This document shows, in pieces, positions 32,641 through 41,735 of a stretch of DNA of 64,000 nt. Under the pieces are notes generated by a model, which saw nothing but the letters and a program-made list of their open reading frames with translations, did not search any database and had not been told where the DNA came from. The DNA is from Oscillospiraceae bacterium (lineage in GTDB: Bacteria; Bacillota; Clostridia; Oscillospirales; Ruminococcaceae): positions 1 through 64,000 of the forward strand of contig JAFYPL010000033.1 of NCBI GenBank assembly GCA_017547525.1, written 5' to 3'. The translations under genes and the position numbers were made by a program. Numbering within the stretch: position 1 is the stretch's first letter; each line of letters begins with the position of its first letter.

Positions 32641-34099
32641 ACTTTCTTTTTGCCAGAAAACCGCCAATAACATCCTTTGCAAGGGCTATAGCGCTTACCA
32701 GCTGGTTGCGGTAGATTATAATGTATACCACCATACCGGTTACAGAAACAGCCAGTTTTGCCAGGAAGTTTGCGCTGAATACGCTTGCACCGAAAGTCAG
32801 TACAAACAGCAGGAGAATTACCACTGTTGTACGTTTTACGCTTACGATACTGCAGTACAGTTTCTGTGCAATTACTGTGCGGTAAAGGAACATTATAAAG
32901 TTTGCACCGGCCAGTGCGATACATACACCATACAAGCCGAACTGTGGTGCCAGCAGCATGCACAGTACAATGTTGCCCACTACTGACAGGCCGATACCGA
33001 TGGTATCATGTATAGGTTTTTTGGCGATGGAAATGCCGTAAACTGTGGTTTCAGCTATAATCAGGAATACAGGTACCAACAGCATTACAGGGAATACGGC
33101 CATACCGCTGCGGTAGTCAGGGCCGAGGAAGAAGAAAATCACATCTTCAAATGCCAGAAGAACGCAGAAAAATTCCACTATCAGGAAAGTGAGATAGTCA
33201 TGAACCTGTTTGATTTTTTCCTGTTCAGTTTTATAGTTTGCGTAAATAAAAGCGCTCCAGAATGTGGCGAAACCGGCCTGAATAATAGCAACCACGTTAC
33301 TCAGCAGGCTTACCATGCTGAATACGCCGGCAGGGCCGTTGCCGATAGTTTTGGATATGTATACCTTGGAAAACAGGCTATTCAGCCAAAGCATAATGGC
33401 TGTAGGTGCCAGTGCCAAACCATATGGCAAAAGCTGTCTGTTCGCTTTTGAAAACAGTACACTCGGTGAAAAAGATACCCAGTTTCTGTTTGGCCACAGG
33501 AATATAAATGCAAAAAGGCACATACCGGCTGTAAACCATATAACCATATTTTCAAAACTTGGGTTTATGAAAACGGCTACAAGGAAGAACATTTTAGAGA
33601 AAAACTGCATTGCCACACTTTCCAGTGTGTACAGTTTTATGCTGCCTTCCATACGGTACATTATGTTCAGATAGCGGCCTATCATGGCCATAAATGCATT
33701 CAGGAACAGGGCGGCAAGGTATATAGTGCCCATTTTTTCAGTGAAAAATATGGACAGTACCTGCTGCGGGAAGAAAATACAGCTGATAAGGCATGTCAGT
33801 ATCAGAACAACGGTGCTTAATCCAAAGCATGCGCCGAACAGGCTGCCTTTATCCAGTGGCTGTGGCGGTTCATTGAAAAAACGGATAAATGACTGATCCA
33901 GCCCCAGAATACAGATATTCATAAACAGGGTGGAAGTGGAGATGAAAATATCTACCTGACCCCATACTGCAGGGTCAACCAGCCATGCTACCAGCAGAAG
34001 TGAAACGCCGTAAATAAGAAAGTTGATTACAGTGGCTATTGAGTACTTAAGGATGGACACCAGAAAACTCAATGGCGACATTGATGATTTTTCGCTCAA
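32636..34099 (-). CDS. Polysaccharide flippase (MOP/Wzx family)
   Basis: The 487-residue protein has about 12-14 membrane helices and the PST/Wzx style N-terminus (ILKYSIATVINFLIYGVSLL) with Y-R-S-G-M-A-V-F-P-V-M in the middle. It should move lipid-linked glycan units across the membrane. I accept the TTG at 34099 as the start, since AGGAGG is eight bases upstream; the first in-frame ATG is codon 7. It follows the surface-carbohydrate gene by 12 bases in the reverse arm of the glycan locus. Confidence 0.9.
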   Translation of the reverse strand: MSEKSSMSPLSFLVSILKYSIATVINFLIYGVSLLLVAWLVDPAVWGQVDIFISTSTLFMNICILGLDQSFIRFFNEPPQPLDKGSLFGACFGLSTVVLILTCLISCIFFPQQVLSIFFTEKMGTIYLAALFLNAFMAMIGRYLNIMYRMEGSIKLYTLESVAMQFFSKMFFLVAVFINPSFENMVIWFTAGMCLFAFIFLWPNRNWVSFSPSVLFSKANRQLLPYGLALAPTAIMLWLNSLFSKVYISKTIGNGPAGVFSMVSLLSNVVAIIQAGFATFWSAFIYANYKTEQEKIKQVHDYLTFLIVEFFCVLLAFEDVIFFFLGPDYRSGMAVFPVMLLVPVFLIIAETTVYGISIAKKPIHDTIGIGLSVVGNIVLCMLLAPQFGLYGVCIALAGANFIMFLYRTVIAQKLYCSIVSVKRTTVVILLLFVLTFGASVFSANFLAKLAVSVTGMVVYIIIYRNQLVSAIALAKDVIGGFLAKRKS

Positions 34100-34111
34100 T
34101 TTCTCTGCCTC

Positions 34112-35425
34112 CTATATGAATTTAGAGATGTTGTCGATGTATTCCTGCTGTTTTTCTTTAGACACACGGGTGTTTTTGATATGGCCGTAAATTCTGCCTG
34201 CCCATGTGGACAGCGGACCGAACATTTTCATTTTGCCCGGGTCCAGTCTGATGGCGTACATAGCGTGCAGGCCAATCAGGGAGAAGTATTTCAGCCAGCT
34301 GAAGGAAGGTTTGAAATGGTCAAATGGTTTTCTGTTGCCTTCGTCTTCCAGCAGCACTTTTTCCAGTACATCAGCCATACGGATATAACTAGGTGTGTCA
34401 GTGAAATCATAGTGACTCAGCATCAGTTTTTCATCGATAGGGAACGGTGGGTTCTCTGCGGTGAAGCATTTTGCAAAGTCTTCGTAATTGTCTATATGGT
34501 TGCAGTCTTTATATACTACCGGGTCATATTCCCATTCAATAGGATATGGGCGGATAACAAAACAGCTTTTCTTTGCAAAGTAGATTTCAGCGATGGATGT
34601 ACTCATCCATGAGAAGATTACATCACTGGCTTTAATCCACTGCTTTACGGAATATGTAGTAATCAGGTGGAAGTTTTTGTGTTTTGCAGCCATTTTTTCC
34701 AGAATAGGACTGTTCCATTCACTTGGGTGACGGCGATACACAAATTCCACGTTCTGCCCTTCAGGAGTAGACAGGTACTGGTCTACCCAGTCGAGGGTTG
34801 TGTTCATTGTTTTCTGGCTGGTAATTTTGAACTGGTTGAAGCCTACGCCTGCCAGTTTGTTCAGTTCTTCTACTTCCTGGTCTGTCATATATGCAGTGGA
34901 GAAAGAAGAAATATACAGTACCAGCTGTTTGTTTTTGTCCAGACCGAATTCTTCACACAGACTGTCTTTGTCTTTGTAGTAACCGTCAAACTGGTCACGG
35001 AGAAAGTCCATCTGGATAGGGCCGGTGATAGCAGTGTTTTCTATAGGTACACCGTATTTTACGATTCTGTCACGGGCCTGTGTGCCCCAGCAGGTATGCA
35101 TTGCATAGCTGGCAGACTGGCCGCAGTTGAAGAACGGGCTGTTTTCCTGTTCTTCGCTGAGTACCTGTTCCCAGTGCAGGTTTACTACTTTGTTGCATTT
35201 GCCTACGTTGTTGTAAACAAAGCTGTTCATTGTTTTATCATCATACATGGCAGAAGCCACCAGAACTTTAGGCTTTTTCCATGTAAAATATTTCAGTTTT
35301 TTTCTGTCCAGCAGCTGGCGGATTTCTGCGGTATAGCCGCGTTTTTCCAGTTCGCATTTCAGCAGTGTGATACTTTCGTATTCTCTTACAATGTGTTCAT
35401 ATAAAATCAGAAAATCCAAAGACAT
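34112..35425 (-). CDS. Surface carbohydrate biosynthesis protein (GT-B-like)
   Basis: The 437-residue soluble protein looks like a GT-B or CDP-glycerol-transferase-like fold. It has FVYRRHPSEWNSP, then SDVIFSWMSTSIAEIYFAKK (a donor-binding region in the C-terminal half) and VIRPYPIEWEYDPV. The N-terminus reads LDFLILYEHIVREYE, like the surface carbohydrate biosynthesis protein family of capsule loci. It probably transfers a sugar or phospho-polyol on the cytoplasmic side; donor and acceptor are unknown. It lies 11 bases after the SGNH gene. Confidence 0.7.
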   Translation of the reverse strand: MSLDFLILYEHIVREYESITLLKCELEKRGYTAEIRQLLDRKKLKYFTWKKPKVLVASAMYDDKTMNSFVYNNVGKCNKVVNLHWEQVLSEEQENSPFFNCGQSASYAMHTCWGTQARDRIVKYGVPIENTAITGPIQMDFLRDQFDGYYKDKDSLCEEFGLDKNKQLVLYISSFSTAYMTDQEVEELNKLAGVGFNQFKITSQKTMNTTLDWVDQYLSTPEGQNVEFVYRRHPSEWNSPILEKMAAKHKNFHLITTYSVKQWIKASDVIFSWMSTSIAEIYFAKKSCFVIRPYPIEWEYDPVVYKDCNHIDNYEDFAKCFTAENPPFPIDEKLMLSHYDFTDTPSYIRMADVLEKVLLEDEGNRKPFDHFKPSFSWLKYFSLIGLHAMYAIRLDPGKMKMFGPLSTWAGRIYGHIKNTRVSKEKQQEYIDNISKFI

Positions 35426-35436
35426 TTTTTATCTCC

Positions 35437-36360
35437 TTATCTGTCAAAAAGCATCTGTGTGAATACAGGCAGGCCGGAATATGCATCCATGTGGAAACCA
35501 TCATAGAAGTATTCTTCACCAAACATCTGTTCCTGTGGATATTCGTAGTTCAGCACTTCGCTGTATGGGGAAACCTGCTCAATAAATGTAAGAATGTGTT
35601 CTTCTATACCCAGCTTTTCCACCACCAGTTCACGCAGTGAACGGTCGATAGGTGGCATTACTGTGTACAGTTTTATACCTTTTTCCTGACACATTTTTGC
35701 TATTTCCACGTATCTTTCCACGTCAGCTGTATCAAGTACGTAATTTTCACATACACCATAAATCAGGTCTGCGTATTCCATCAGGTTTTTGCGGTATGGT
35801 CTTTCTGTGCCGTCTTCGTAATAGTAGTCGGACTCTTTCCAGTCTTTGTGATGAACGGAGGCAACGTCTTCGGTGCCCAGCAGCCACCATCTTATCTGGC
35901 TGAGCATTTCAATGTTGTAGTTGAAAGACAGCATGTATGCAAACGGGTTAGAAGCGATGGTTTCTATCTGGCTCATTCTGTCTTTGTAGTAGCTTTCGTT
36001 CAGTGTGTAAAAGCTTACGCCAAAGTAGATCGTGTGCACATCAGGGTTAACCTCCAGTGCGTATTCCAGTAGGTCCATACTTTCGTTGAGTGATGCACCA
36101 CCGAAAGACAGCTGGCCTACTTTTTCACCGGTCAGTTTTTCTACCTCTGTCATATCAAAATGAGCCAGTTTACTGTCGCCCATAATGATTATGTCACTAG
36201 GTTCTTTGATAAATTCCCTTACGCGGTACACGGCACTGTCGCCGGAATATTCATTGTTTTTCAGCCCGAAATAATCATAAGGCTCAAAATAAATGAACAT
36301 GGCAAAATATATAATCACAGGCACTGCAGACAATGCCAGTTTTTTAATAAGTTTCGGCAT
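35437..36360 (-). CDS. Membrane-anchored SGNH/GDSL-like protein
   Basis: Residues 8-26 form a signal anchor. The rest is an SGNH-like domain outside the membrane: IIIMGDSKLAHFD (GDS block I), SFGGASLNESMD (block II glycine), YFGVSF where block III normally has Asn, and YDGFHMDAYSG (Asp-x-x-His block V). Such proteins in glycan loci often O-acetylate or deacetylate polysaccharide. The loss of the block III asparagine makes activity uncertain. It heads the reverse operon SGNH - GT-B - flippase. Confidence 0.75.
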   Translation of the reverse strand: MPKLIKKLALSAVPVIIYFAMFIYFEPYDYFGLKNNEYSGDSAVYRVREFIKEPSDIIIMGDSKLAHFDMTEVEKLTGEKVGQLSFGGASLNESMDLLEYALEVNPDVHTIYFGVSFYTLNESYYKDRMSQIETIASNPFAYMLSFNYNIEMLSQIRWWLLGTEDVASVHHKDWKESDYYYEDGTERPYRKNLMEYADLIYGVCENYVLDTADVERYVEIAKMCQEKGIKLYTVMPPIDRSLRELVVEKLGIEEHILTFIEQVSPYSEVLNYEYPQEQMFGEEYFYDGFHMDAYSGLPVFTQMLFDR

Positions 36361-36485
36361 ATTTAAACCTCTTACTACAAATAGTCTACCCTATAGTATA
36401 CAATATAAGAGGGGAATTGTAAACAACGGCCAAATTCTCAACTGTTAACAGACTGTAAACTGTACGTTAAGTTTTTGCCACTATA

Positions 36486-36514
36486 TTGTAATTTTTTTCA
36501 ATTTCATATATAAT
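36486..36514 (+). promoter_or_regulatory. Promoter of the legB operon
   Basis: TTGTAA (36486-36491), 17 bases, TATAAT (36509-36514). The divergent reverse promoter should lie in 36361-36480, but I do not see a convincing one. Confidence 0.7.
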
Positions 36515-36555
36515 AAGTAAAAATATGCAATTTTATTTTAAGTGAGGAAATATAG

Positions 36556-37539
36556 ATGTCTAAAAAAGTATTGGTTACAGGTGCAGACGGTTTTATCGGC
36601 TCACACCTGACACAGCAGCTTATCAGAGAAGGTTATGACGTTACAGCTTTCTGTGCTTACAACTCTTTCGGCACATGGGGCTGGATTGACAGCTTCTCCA
36701 AAGAAGAAAAAAATGCACTGAATGTTATTATGGGTGACGTGCGTGACCCTAATGGTGTACGTGTTGCTATGAAAGGCATTGACACAGTTTACCATCTGGC
36801 TGCGCTCATCGCTATCCCATTCTCTTACCATTCACCAGACACTTATGTAGATACAAATATCAAAGGTACTCTTAACGTACTTCAGGCAGCACGTGACCTG
36901 GACACACGCAGAGTACTGGTTACTTCCACAAGTGAAGTTTACGGTACAGCACAGTATGTACCAATCGATGAAAAACATCCTTTCCAGGGCCAGAGCCCAT
37001 ACTCAGCTACAAAAATCGGCGCTGACAGAATTGCGGAAAGCTTCTACCGTTCATTCAACACACCTGTAACTATTGTGCGTCCATTCAACACATTCGGTCC
37101 ACGTCAGTCTGCACGTGCTGTTATCCCTACAATTATCAGCCAGCTGCTGGCAGGTAAAACAGAAATCCATCTGGGTTCACTGACACCTACACGTGACTTC
37201 AACTATGTAAAAGATACAGCAAACGGTTTTGTAACAATCGCAAAACACGACAACACAATCGGCCGTGAACTGAACATCGCTACAGAAAAAGAAATTTCCA
37301 TCGGCCAGCTGGCAGAAGAACTGATCCGTCAGATCAACCCTAACGCAAAAATCGTTACAGATACTGACCGCCTGCGCCCAGAAAAGAGCGAAGTTAACCG
37401 TCTGCTGGGTACAGCTAAAGAACTGAATAAGCTGACAGGCTGGAAACCTAACTACACATTCGAAGAAGGTATCGCAGAAACTATCGAATGGTTTAAAGGC
37501 AACCTGAACGCTTACAAAACTGATATTTACAATATCTAA
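36556..37539 (+). CDS. legB: LegB-type NAD-dependent 4,6-dehydratase
   Basis: The 327-residue extended SDR has GADGFIGSH for NAD, the catalytic S-T-S-E-V-Y-G and YSATK (Tyr-x3-Lys), and long stretches that match LegB in memory: LAALIAIPFSYHSPDTYVDT and FNTFGPRQSARAVIPTII. LegB removes water from GDP-GlcNAc to give a 4-keto-6-deoxy sugar in the Campylobacter legionaminic acid route. LegC and a PtmE-like gene follow 7 kb downstream on the same strand. The product sugar is inferred, since other 4,6-dehydratases are close relatives. Codon bias suggests strong expression. Confidence 0.85.
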   Translation: MSKKVLVTGADGFIGSHLTQQLIREGYDVTAFCAYNSFGTWGWIDSFSKEEKNALNVIMGDVRDPNGVRVAMKGIDTVYHLAALIAIPFSYHSPDTYVDTNIKGTLNVLQAARDLDTRRVLVTSTSEVYGTAQYVPIDEKHPFQGQSPYSATKIGADRIAESFYRSFNTPVTIVRPFNTFGPRQSARAVIPTIISQLLAGKTEIHLGSLTPTRDFNYVKDTANGFVTIAKHDNTIGRELNIATEKEISIGQLAEELIRQINPNAKIVTDTDRLRPEKSEVNRLLGTAKELNKLTGWKPNYTFEEGIAETIEWFKGNLNAYKTDIYNI

Positions 37540-37557
37540 ATAACGGCGGCGTTATTT

Positions 37558-39150
37558 ATGGAAGTTTTATTGCAGAAACTGAACAATTACAAACAAAAGC
37601 CTGTGCTGGTATACAGTATGGGCTGTTTGCTTTTGTTTGCGGTTTCTTTTCTTTTCACATACTATCTGCGAGTTATCTATTCACCGGCCTGGATGGGTCA
37701 GATGAAATGGTCTCTGATTATTTTCGGCTGCTTTTTTGCACTGGCATTATGCTGGTTTGCAGCTGCAAAATTCAAAGATAAAAATGCACCGCTGTTTATG
37801 ACTATACTGCTGTTTGTACTCGGTCTGGTATGGACATATGCCACACCGCCTAACCAGGTGCCGGACGAATACACCCACTACCTGCGCAGCTATCAGATGG
37901 CACAGGGCCAGTGGGGTTTTGATGAAAAGCACGTTTTCCCTGATGATGTAAACAGCTTTGTACAGCATTTCCCTACAGCACATAATAACGGCTATCCTGC
38001 AAAAGAAGGCAACACTGTTTACAACCGTTTTCTGGAGTATTACGAAGCAGTGGAAAATGGTGAAAAAGCACCTAATGCCGGTATTATTATTTTTCAGGTA
38101 GTGCCATATATGCCAGGTGCGCTGAGTATTTTCCTTGCGCGTATTCTGGGGTTTGGCGCACTGGGAACTTTCTATGCAAACAGAATAGCAAATCTTGTGT
38201 TTTTCTGTGTATGTGCCTACCGGGCACTGCGTATGGCTGGTAAATTCAGGGTGATTCTTTTCTGCCTGATGTCCCTGCCACTTATGTGCTTTATGTATGC
38301 ATCTGCAAACAGCGACTCTTTCCTGTTTGCGCTTATGTTCCTGATGTTTGCCACAGTGCTGTCACAGGACTTCGACGCTAAAAAAGGCCTGATTTTTGCG
38401 CTGTGCTTTGCAATCCTCACCACATGTAAAATGAGCTATGTGGTGTTCCTGCCGCTGATTTTCTGTATACCAAAAGAAAAATGGCAGGTGGAATTCAGAA
38501 ATAAAAAAATCAACAGGCTTATCTATCTGGCTTTCGCCCTTGTGGTATTCTTACTGTTTTATCAGGGTATGGGCCTGTATGTATCAGCCTTTTCAAACTA
38601 CGGGGAAATTCCTCGTACCATGGCAGACTCCAACCCTATGGCACAGCTGATTTTCGTTCTGAAAAATCCACTGCGCTATGCCGCAGTATTTGTGGACACA
38701 CTGAAAAACAATGCATTTTTCCTTTTCAGTGGCGGCAGTCTTGGCTGGCTGGATGTAAACCTGCCTCTTATAAACTATCTCACACCGGTTATAGTACTGC
38801 TGTGCTGTGTAAAACAGGCAGAAGTATTTGACAGAAAAGACATGGGCAAAACAGCCATGTTCTTTGTATGTGGGATACTGACCTATGCTGTGGCGCTTAC
38901 AGGTCTATACCTGTCATGGACACCGGTTACACTGCCACAGATTATCGGCCTGCAGATGCGTTATGTTTACCCTGCGTTTATGGGCTTCTGTATGGTTATT
39001 GGTCAGTATTTTTCCACAAGAGTGGCCAGAAATGTTAAAAAGACCGACACTTCCTGTGTACGGACAAGCTATATTTTCTCAATACTGGCAGTAGTGCTGA
39101 TGCTTATCGTTTACTATCTGCCTGAAAGGATGGTGGTATTCGTTGCTTAA
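37558..39150 (+). CDS. DUF2142 family multi-pass membrane protein
   Basis: The 530-residue protein has about 12 membrane helices and the DUF2142 signature in its first outer loop: PPNQVPDEYTHYLRSYQMAQ. The acidic residue in that loop is placed like the catalytic Asp/Glu of GT-C glycosyltransferases. Members occur in polysaccharide gene clusters and are thought to be lipid-linked-sugar transferases, unproven. Its last 8 bases overlap the next gene. Confidence 0.8.
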   Translation: MEVLLQKLNNYKQKPVLVYSMGCLLLFAVSFLFTYYLRVIYSPAWMGQMKWSLIIFGCFFALALCWFAAAKFKDKNAPLFMTILLFVLGLVWTYATPPNQVPDEYTHYLRSYQMAQGQWGFDEKHVFPDDVNSFVQHFPTAHNNGYPAKEGNTVYNRFLEYYEAVENGEKAPNAGIIIFQVVPYMPGALSIFLARILGFGALGTFYANRIANLVFFCVCAYRALRMAGKFRVILFCLMSLPLMCFMYASANSDSFLFALMFLMFATVLSQDFDAKKGLIFALCFAILTTCKMSYVVFLPLIFCIPKEKWQVEFRNKKINRLIYLAFALVVFLLFYQGMGLYVSAFSNYGEIPRTMADSNPMAQLIFVLKNPLRYAAVFVDTLKNNAFFLFSGGSLGWLDVNLPLINYLTPVIVLLCCVKQAEVFDRKDMGKTAMFFVCGILTYAVALTGLYLSWTPVTLPQIIGLQMRYVYPAFMGFCMVIGQYFSTRVARNVKKTDTSCVRTSYIFSILAVVLMLIVYYLPERMVVFVA

Positions 39151-41089
39151 TAACTTACTGGCTTTTGCCGTTATACTTATGTTTGCTTTCGGCATTTATG
39201 GGATATTTGATATCAAATCCCAGCTGACACCGGTGGTGTCAATTGCTGTGCTGGTGGATATTGTTATCCTTTTCGCTATGAAAGATATGCTGATGGCCGG
39301 TGTTATCTTTTCATACATTCTGGCAGCGGTACTTTTCGGTCTGGCTGTTTACAAAAACAGAGAAAATCTGGCTGAAAAAATAGACGGTTTTCTCACACCG
39401 GGTATTATCCTGTTTGTGCTGGCATCACTGGCCATGTGGGCCCTGCTGGCCACACGCCAGCCTATGATGACAGAATGGGACGAATTCTCTTTCTGGGGTA
39501 TCAGCCAGAAACTGGTTCATTACCATGACCAGCTTTACACATTCTTCCGCTCCAGTATGATAGGTAACTCCACACCGCCTGCACTGGCTGTGCTGTCCTA
39601 TTTCTTCCAGTGGATGAATGCGGAATTTGCCGAATGGATGAGCTTCTTTGCTTATGACGTTATGTTCTTTGCTGTTTACTGTTCTTTCACAGGTTTCTTC
39701 GAAAGAAAAAGCTGGAACAGTGCTGTAATGACATTCCTCTTCGGCTTCCTGTGCCCTTACATTTTTGAAGTTTATACAAAAATTATATATCTGGAACCTG
39801 CATACATGATTACTTACGCTGACCTGCCTCTGGGCATCATGTTTGGCGGTATAGTTGCTGTTTACTTTATGAATGAACACAACGACAGCCGCAGTGTTCT
39901 GTGCGTTATCCCTATGATTATGATGCTTACATTTATCAAAGACATGGGCTTTGCACTGTCCTGTATAGCAGCATTCATAGTGTTCTTTGACCTTGTTGTA
40001 GGCAGAAAAGAATATTCTTTCCTGAAAATCAAAGGTCTGGCAGGTAAAATTGTGGCCGGTGCCGCAATGGTAGCCACTGCCGGTGCAGCCTTCTTCGGCT
40101 GGACATTCTTCATGGCCCGGGTTATGGAACGCGACCCGTTTGCACTTGGTGGCGAAGCTAACATGGGCATGGTAGAAATGCTGTTTGTAGGTCTGAAAGA
40201 ATTGTTTATCGGACCACGCAGCCAGAAATTCAGCGATATTTATGGCTTTATGATAAAAGCACTGTACACTACACGCGTATCATTCCTGGGTACTGCAGTA
40301 CAGATTATCGGCCTGATTACTGTTATTTTCCTTATTGCCATTGTACTTGGCGATAAAAAGAGCAGACTCCGTTCTGTGACTATGTATATCACCAGCTTTG
40401 GCTGTTTTGTGGCATATTATGTATTCCATATTTTCCTTTATGTTTATATCTTTAAGCATGCAGAAGCTTACGCCCTGGCCAGCTATAACAGATACATTTA
40501 CCCATACTACATGGGCTGGACCTGCTTTGCACTGATAAACCTGTGTCACACTATACAATATGGTAAACGCCGGTTGTCAAAAACTGCTTTGTTTGCACTG
40601 ACAGGCGCTATCTTTGTGATGTTCACATATCTTACCGACTATCCTAACCTGTTTGTGGAAGCGAGTGAACGCAACTACGCGGTAAGAGAAAGTGTTGAAC
40701 AGAAAGTAAACTACATGGCAGACACTGTGTCTGGAGACGATGTTATCTACGTTTACTCCGGTGGTGACAACGGACAGCGATGGTTCCTGTACACATACCT
40801 TATGGCTGAAAACTATATTGTTGAAGACCTGGGCGCAGATGTGGAGGGACGCAGTGAACGGGAAGCGAGAGAAGTTTACCGTGAAACTCTTTTCAAACGT
40901 TTCAAACAGACTGGCGTAACCCATGTTCTTATAGACTGCTCCAGTGAATTCTTTATAAATACTTTTGGCGATGTGTTTGATGTGCCTATGGACTTTGTGG
41001 GCATGGACTCTGCCGCCTATTACAAAGTAATTTATGAAGAAGATATGTTCCGTTGTGAACTGGTGAAAGGGGGCTATGTAAATGGTTAA
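39143..41089 (+). CDS. Polytopic membrane protein with WDEFSFWG motif, copy 1 (GT-C-like)
   Basis: The 648-residue protein has about 12 membrane helices in its first 500 residues, then an extracytoplasmic alpha/beta domain (about 515-640) with D-D-V-I-Y-V-Y-S-G-G-D-N and GVTHVLIDCSSE. The first large outer loop carries TEWDEFSFWGISQKL, the expected place of a GT-C catalytic acid. I infer a lipid-linked-sugar glycosyltransferase. The start is TTG at 39143 behind GGTGG, overlapping the DUF2142 gene by 8 bases. The start choice is supported by the paralog at 41736, which also uses TTG followed by Leu-Asn. Confidence 0.75.
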   Translation: MLNNLLAFAVILMFAFGIYGIFDIKSQLTPVVSIAVLVDIVILFAMKDMLMAGVIFSYILAAVLFGLAVYKNRENLAEKIDGFLTPGIILFVLASLAMWALLATRQPMMTEWDEFSFWGISQKLVHYHDQLYTFFRSSMIGNSTPPALAVLSYFFQWMNAEFAEWMSFFAYDVMFFAVYCSFTGFFERKSWNSAVMTFLFGFLCPYIFEVYTKIIYLEPAYMITYADLPLGIMFGGIVAVYFMNEHNDSRSVLCVIPMIMMLTFIKDMGFALSCIAAFIVFFDLVVGRKEYSFLKIKGLAGKIVAGAAMVATAGAAFFGWTFFMARVMERDPFALGGEANMGMVEMLFVGLKELFIGPRSQKFSDIYGFMIKALYTTRVSFLGTAVQIIGLITVIFLIAIVLGDKKSRLRSVTMYITSFGCFVAYYVFHIFLYVYIFKHAEAYALASYNRYIYPYYMGWTCFALINLCHTIQYGKRRLSKTALFALTGAIFVMFTYLTDYPNLFVEASERNYAVRESVEQKVNYMADTVSGDDVIYVYSGGDNGQRWFLYTYLMAENYIVEDLGADVEGRSEREAREVYRETLFKRFKQTGVTHVLIDCSSEFFINTFGDVFDVPMDFVGMDSAAYYKVIYEEDMFRCELVKGGYVNG

Positions 41090-41702
41090 AAAGATAGAAA
41101 AAATCAGATCATGGCAGTTAATCCTTTTCTCTGCACTGTTTTTGGTTACAATATTCATCGGCATAGGTCTTGTACGCTGGTCAATGGATTCCTCCGCACG
41201 CAAAGACGGCTCTATGCAGGAATTTACCACAGAATGTGTGCGCTTCCAGATGATGGGTTTTGAATATATGGGTGACGGTTATAAGTATGTGGTGACAAAC
41301 CATGACCCACAGATGCTGTCTGAAACACCACAGGCTTTTACCAGCCTGAAGTTTTATATGGAAAGCAGCATGCATCCTGGTGAAGTGGTGCTGTACTATT
41401 CCACAGAAAAAGCTCCGGGCTATTCTGAACACAGACGACTGTGGGCAAATGCAGTGGATGGTGAGCCAAACTGGTATATCATCGAAACACCGGTAAAAAA
41501 TGTAACAGCACTCCGTCTGGACCCTACTATGTACATCGGAAACGAGCTGACTTTCGGTGACTTTGTGTTCAATCAGGAAAAATCCTTCGGTGACTTTTTC
41601 GAAATCACCACAGGCCGTGTATATGAACTTATAGTTTATACACTGCTTATCAGCTCCTGTCTGCGCTGGCTGCAGGAATTTGTTACAAAGAAATTTGAAT
41701 AA
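41082..41702 (+). CDS. Membrane protein with extracytoplasmic beta domain, copy 1
   Basis: The 206-residue protein has one membrane helix at about 13-33 and another near 183-197, enclosing a strand-rich outer domain. That domain has SLKFYMESSMHPGEVVLYYS and ALRLDPTMYIGNELTFGDF. I recognise no named family. It overlaps the large GT-C-like gene by 8 bases and its paralog at 43672 does the same, so the two products probably form one complex. The carbohydrate-binding-like outer domain might present or sense the glycan acceptor (inference). Confidence 0.7.
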   Translation: MVKKIEKIRSWQLILFSALFLVTIFIGIGLVRWSMDSSARKDGSMQEFTTECVRFQMMGFEYMGDGYKYVVTNHDPQMLSETPQAFTSLKFYMESSMHPGEVVLYYSTEKAPGYSEHRRLWANAVDGEPNWYIIETPVKNVTALRLDPTMYIGNELTFGDFVFNQEKSFGDFFEITTGRVYELIVYTLLISSCLRWLQEFVTKKFE

Positions 41703-41735
41703 TATTTTATATATACGAAAGGTGGTGATTTCACT

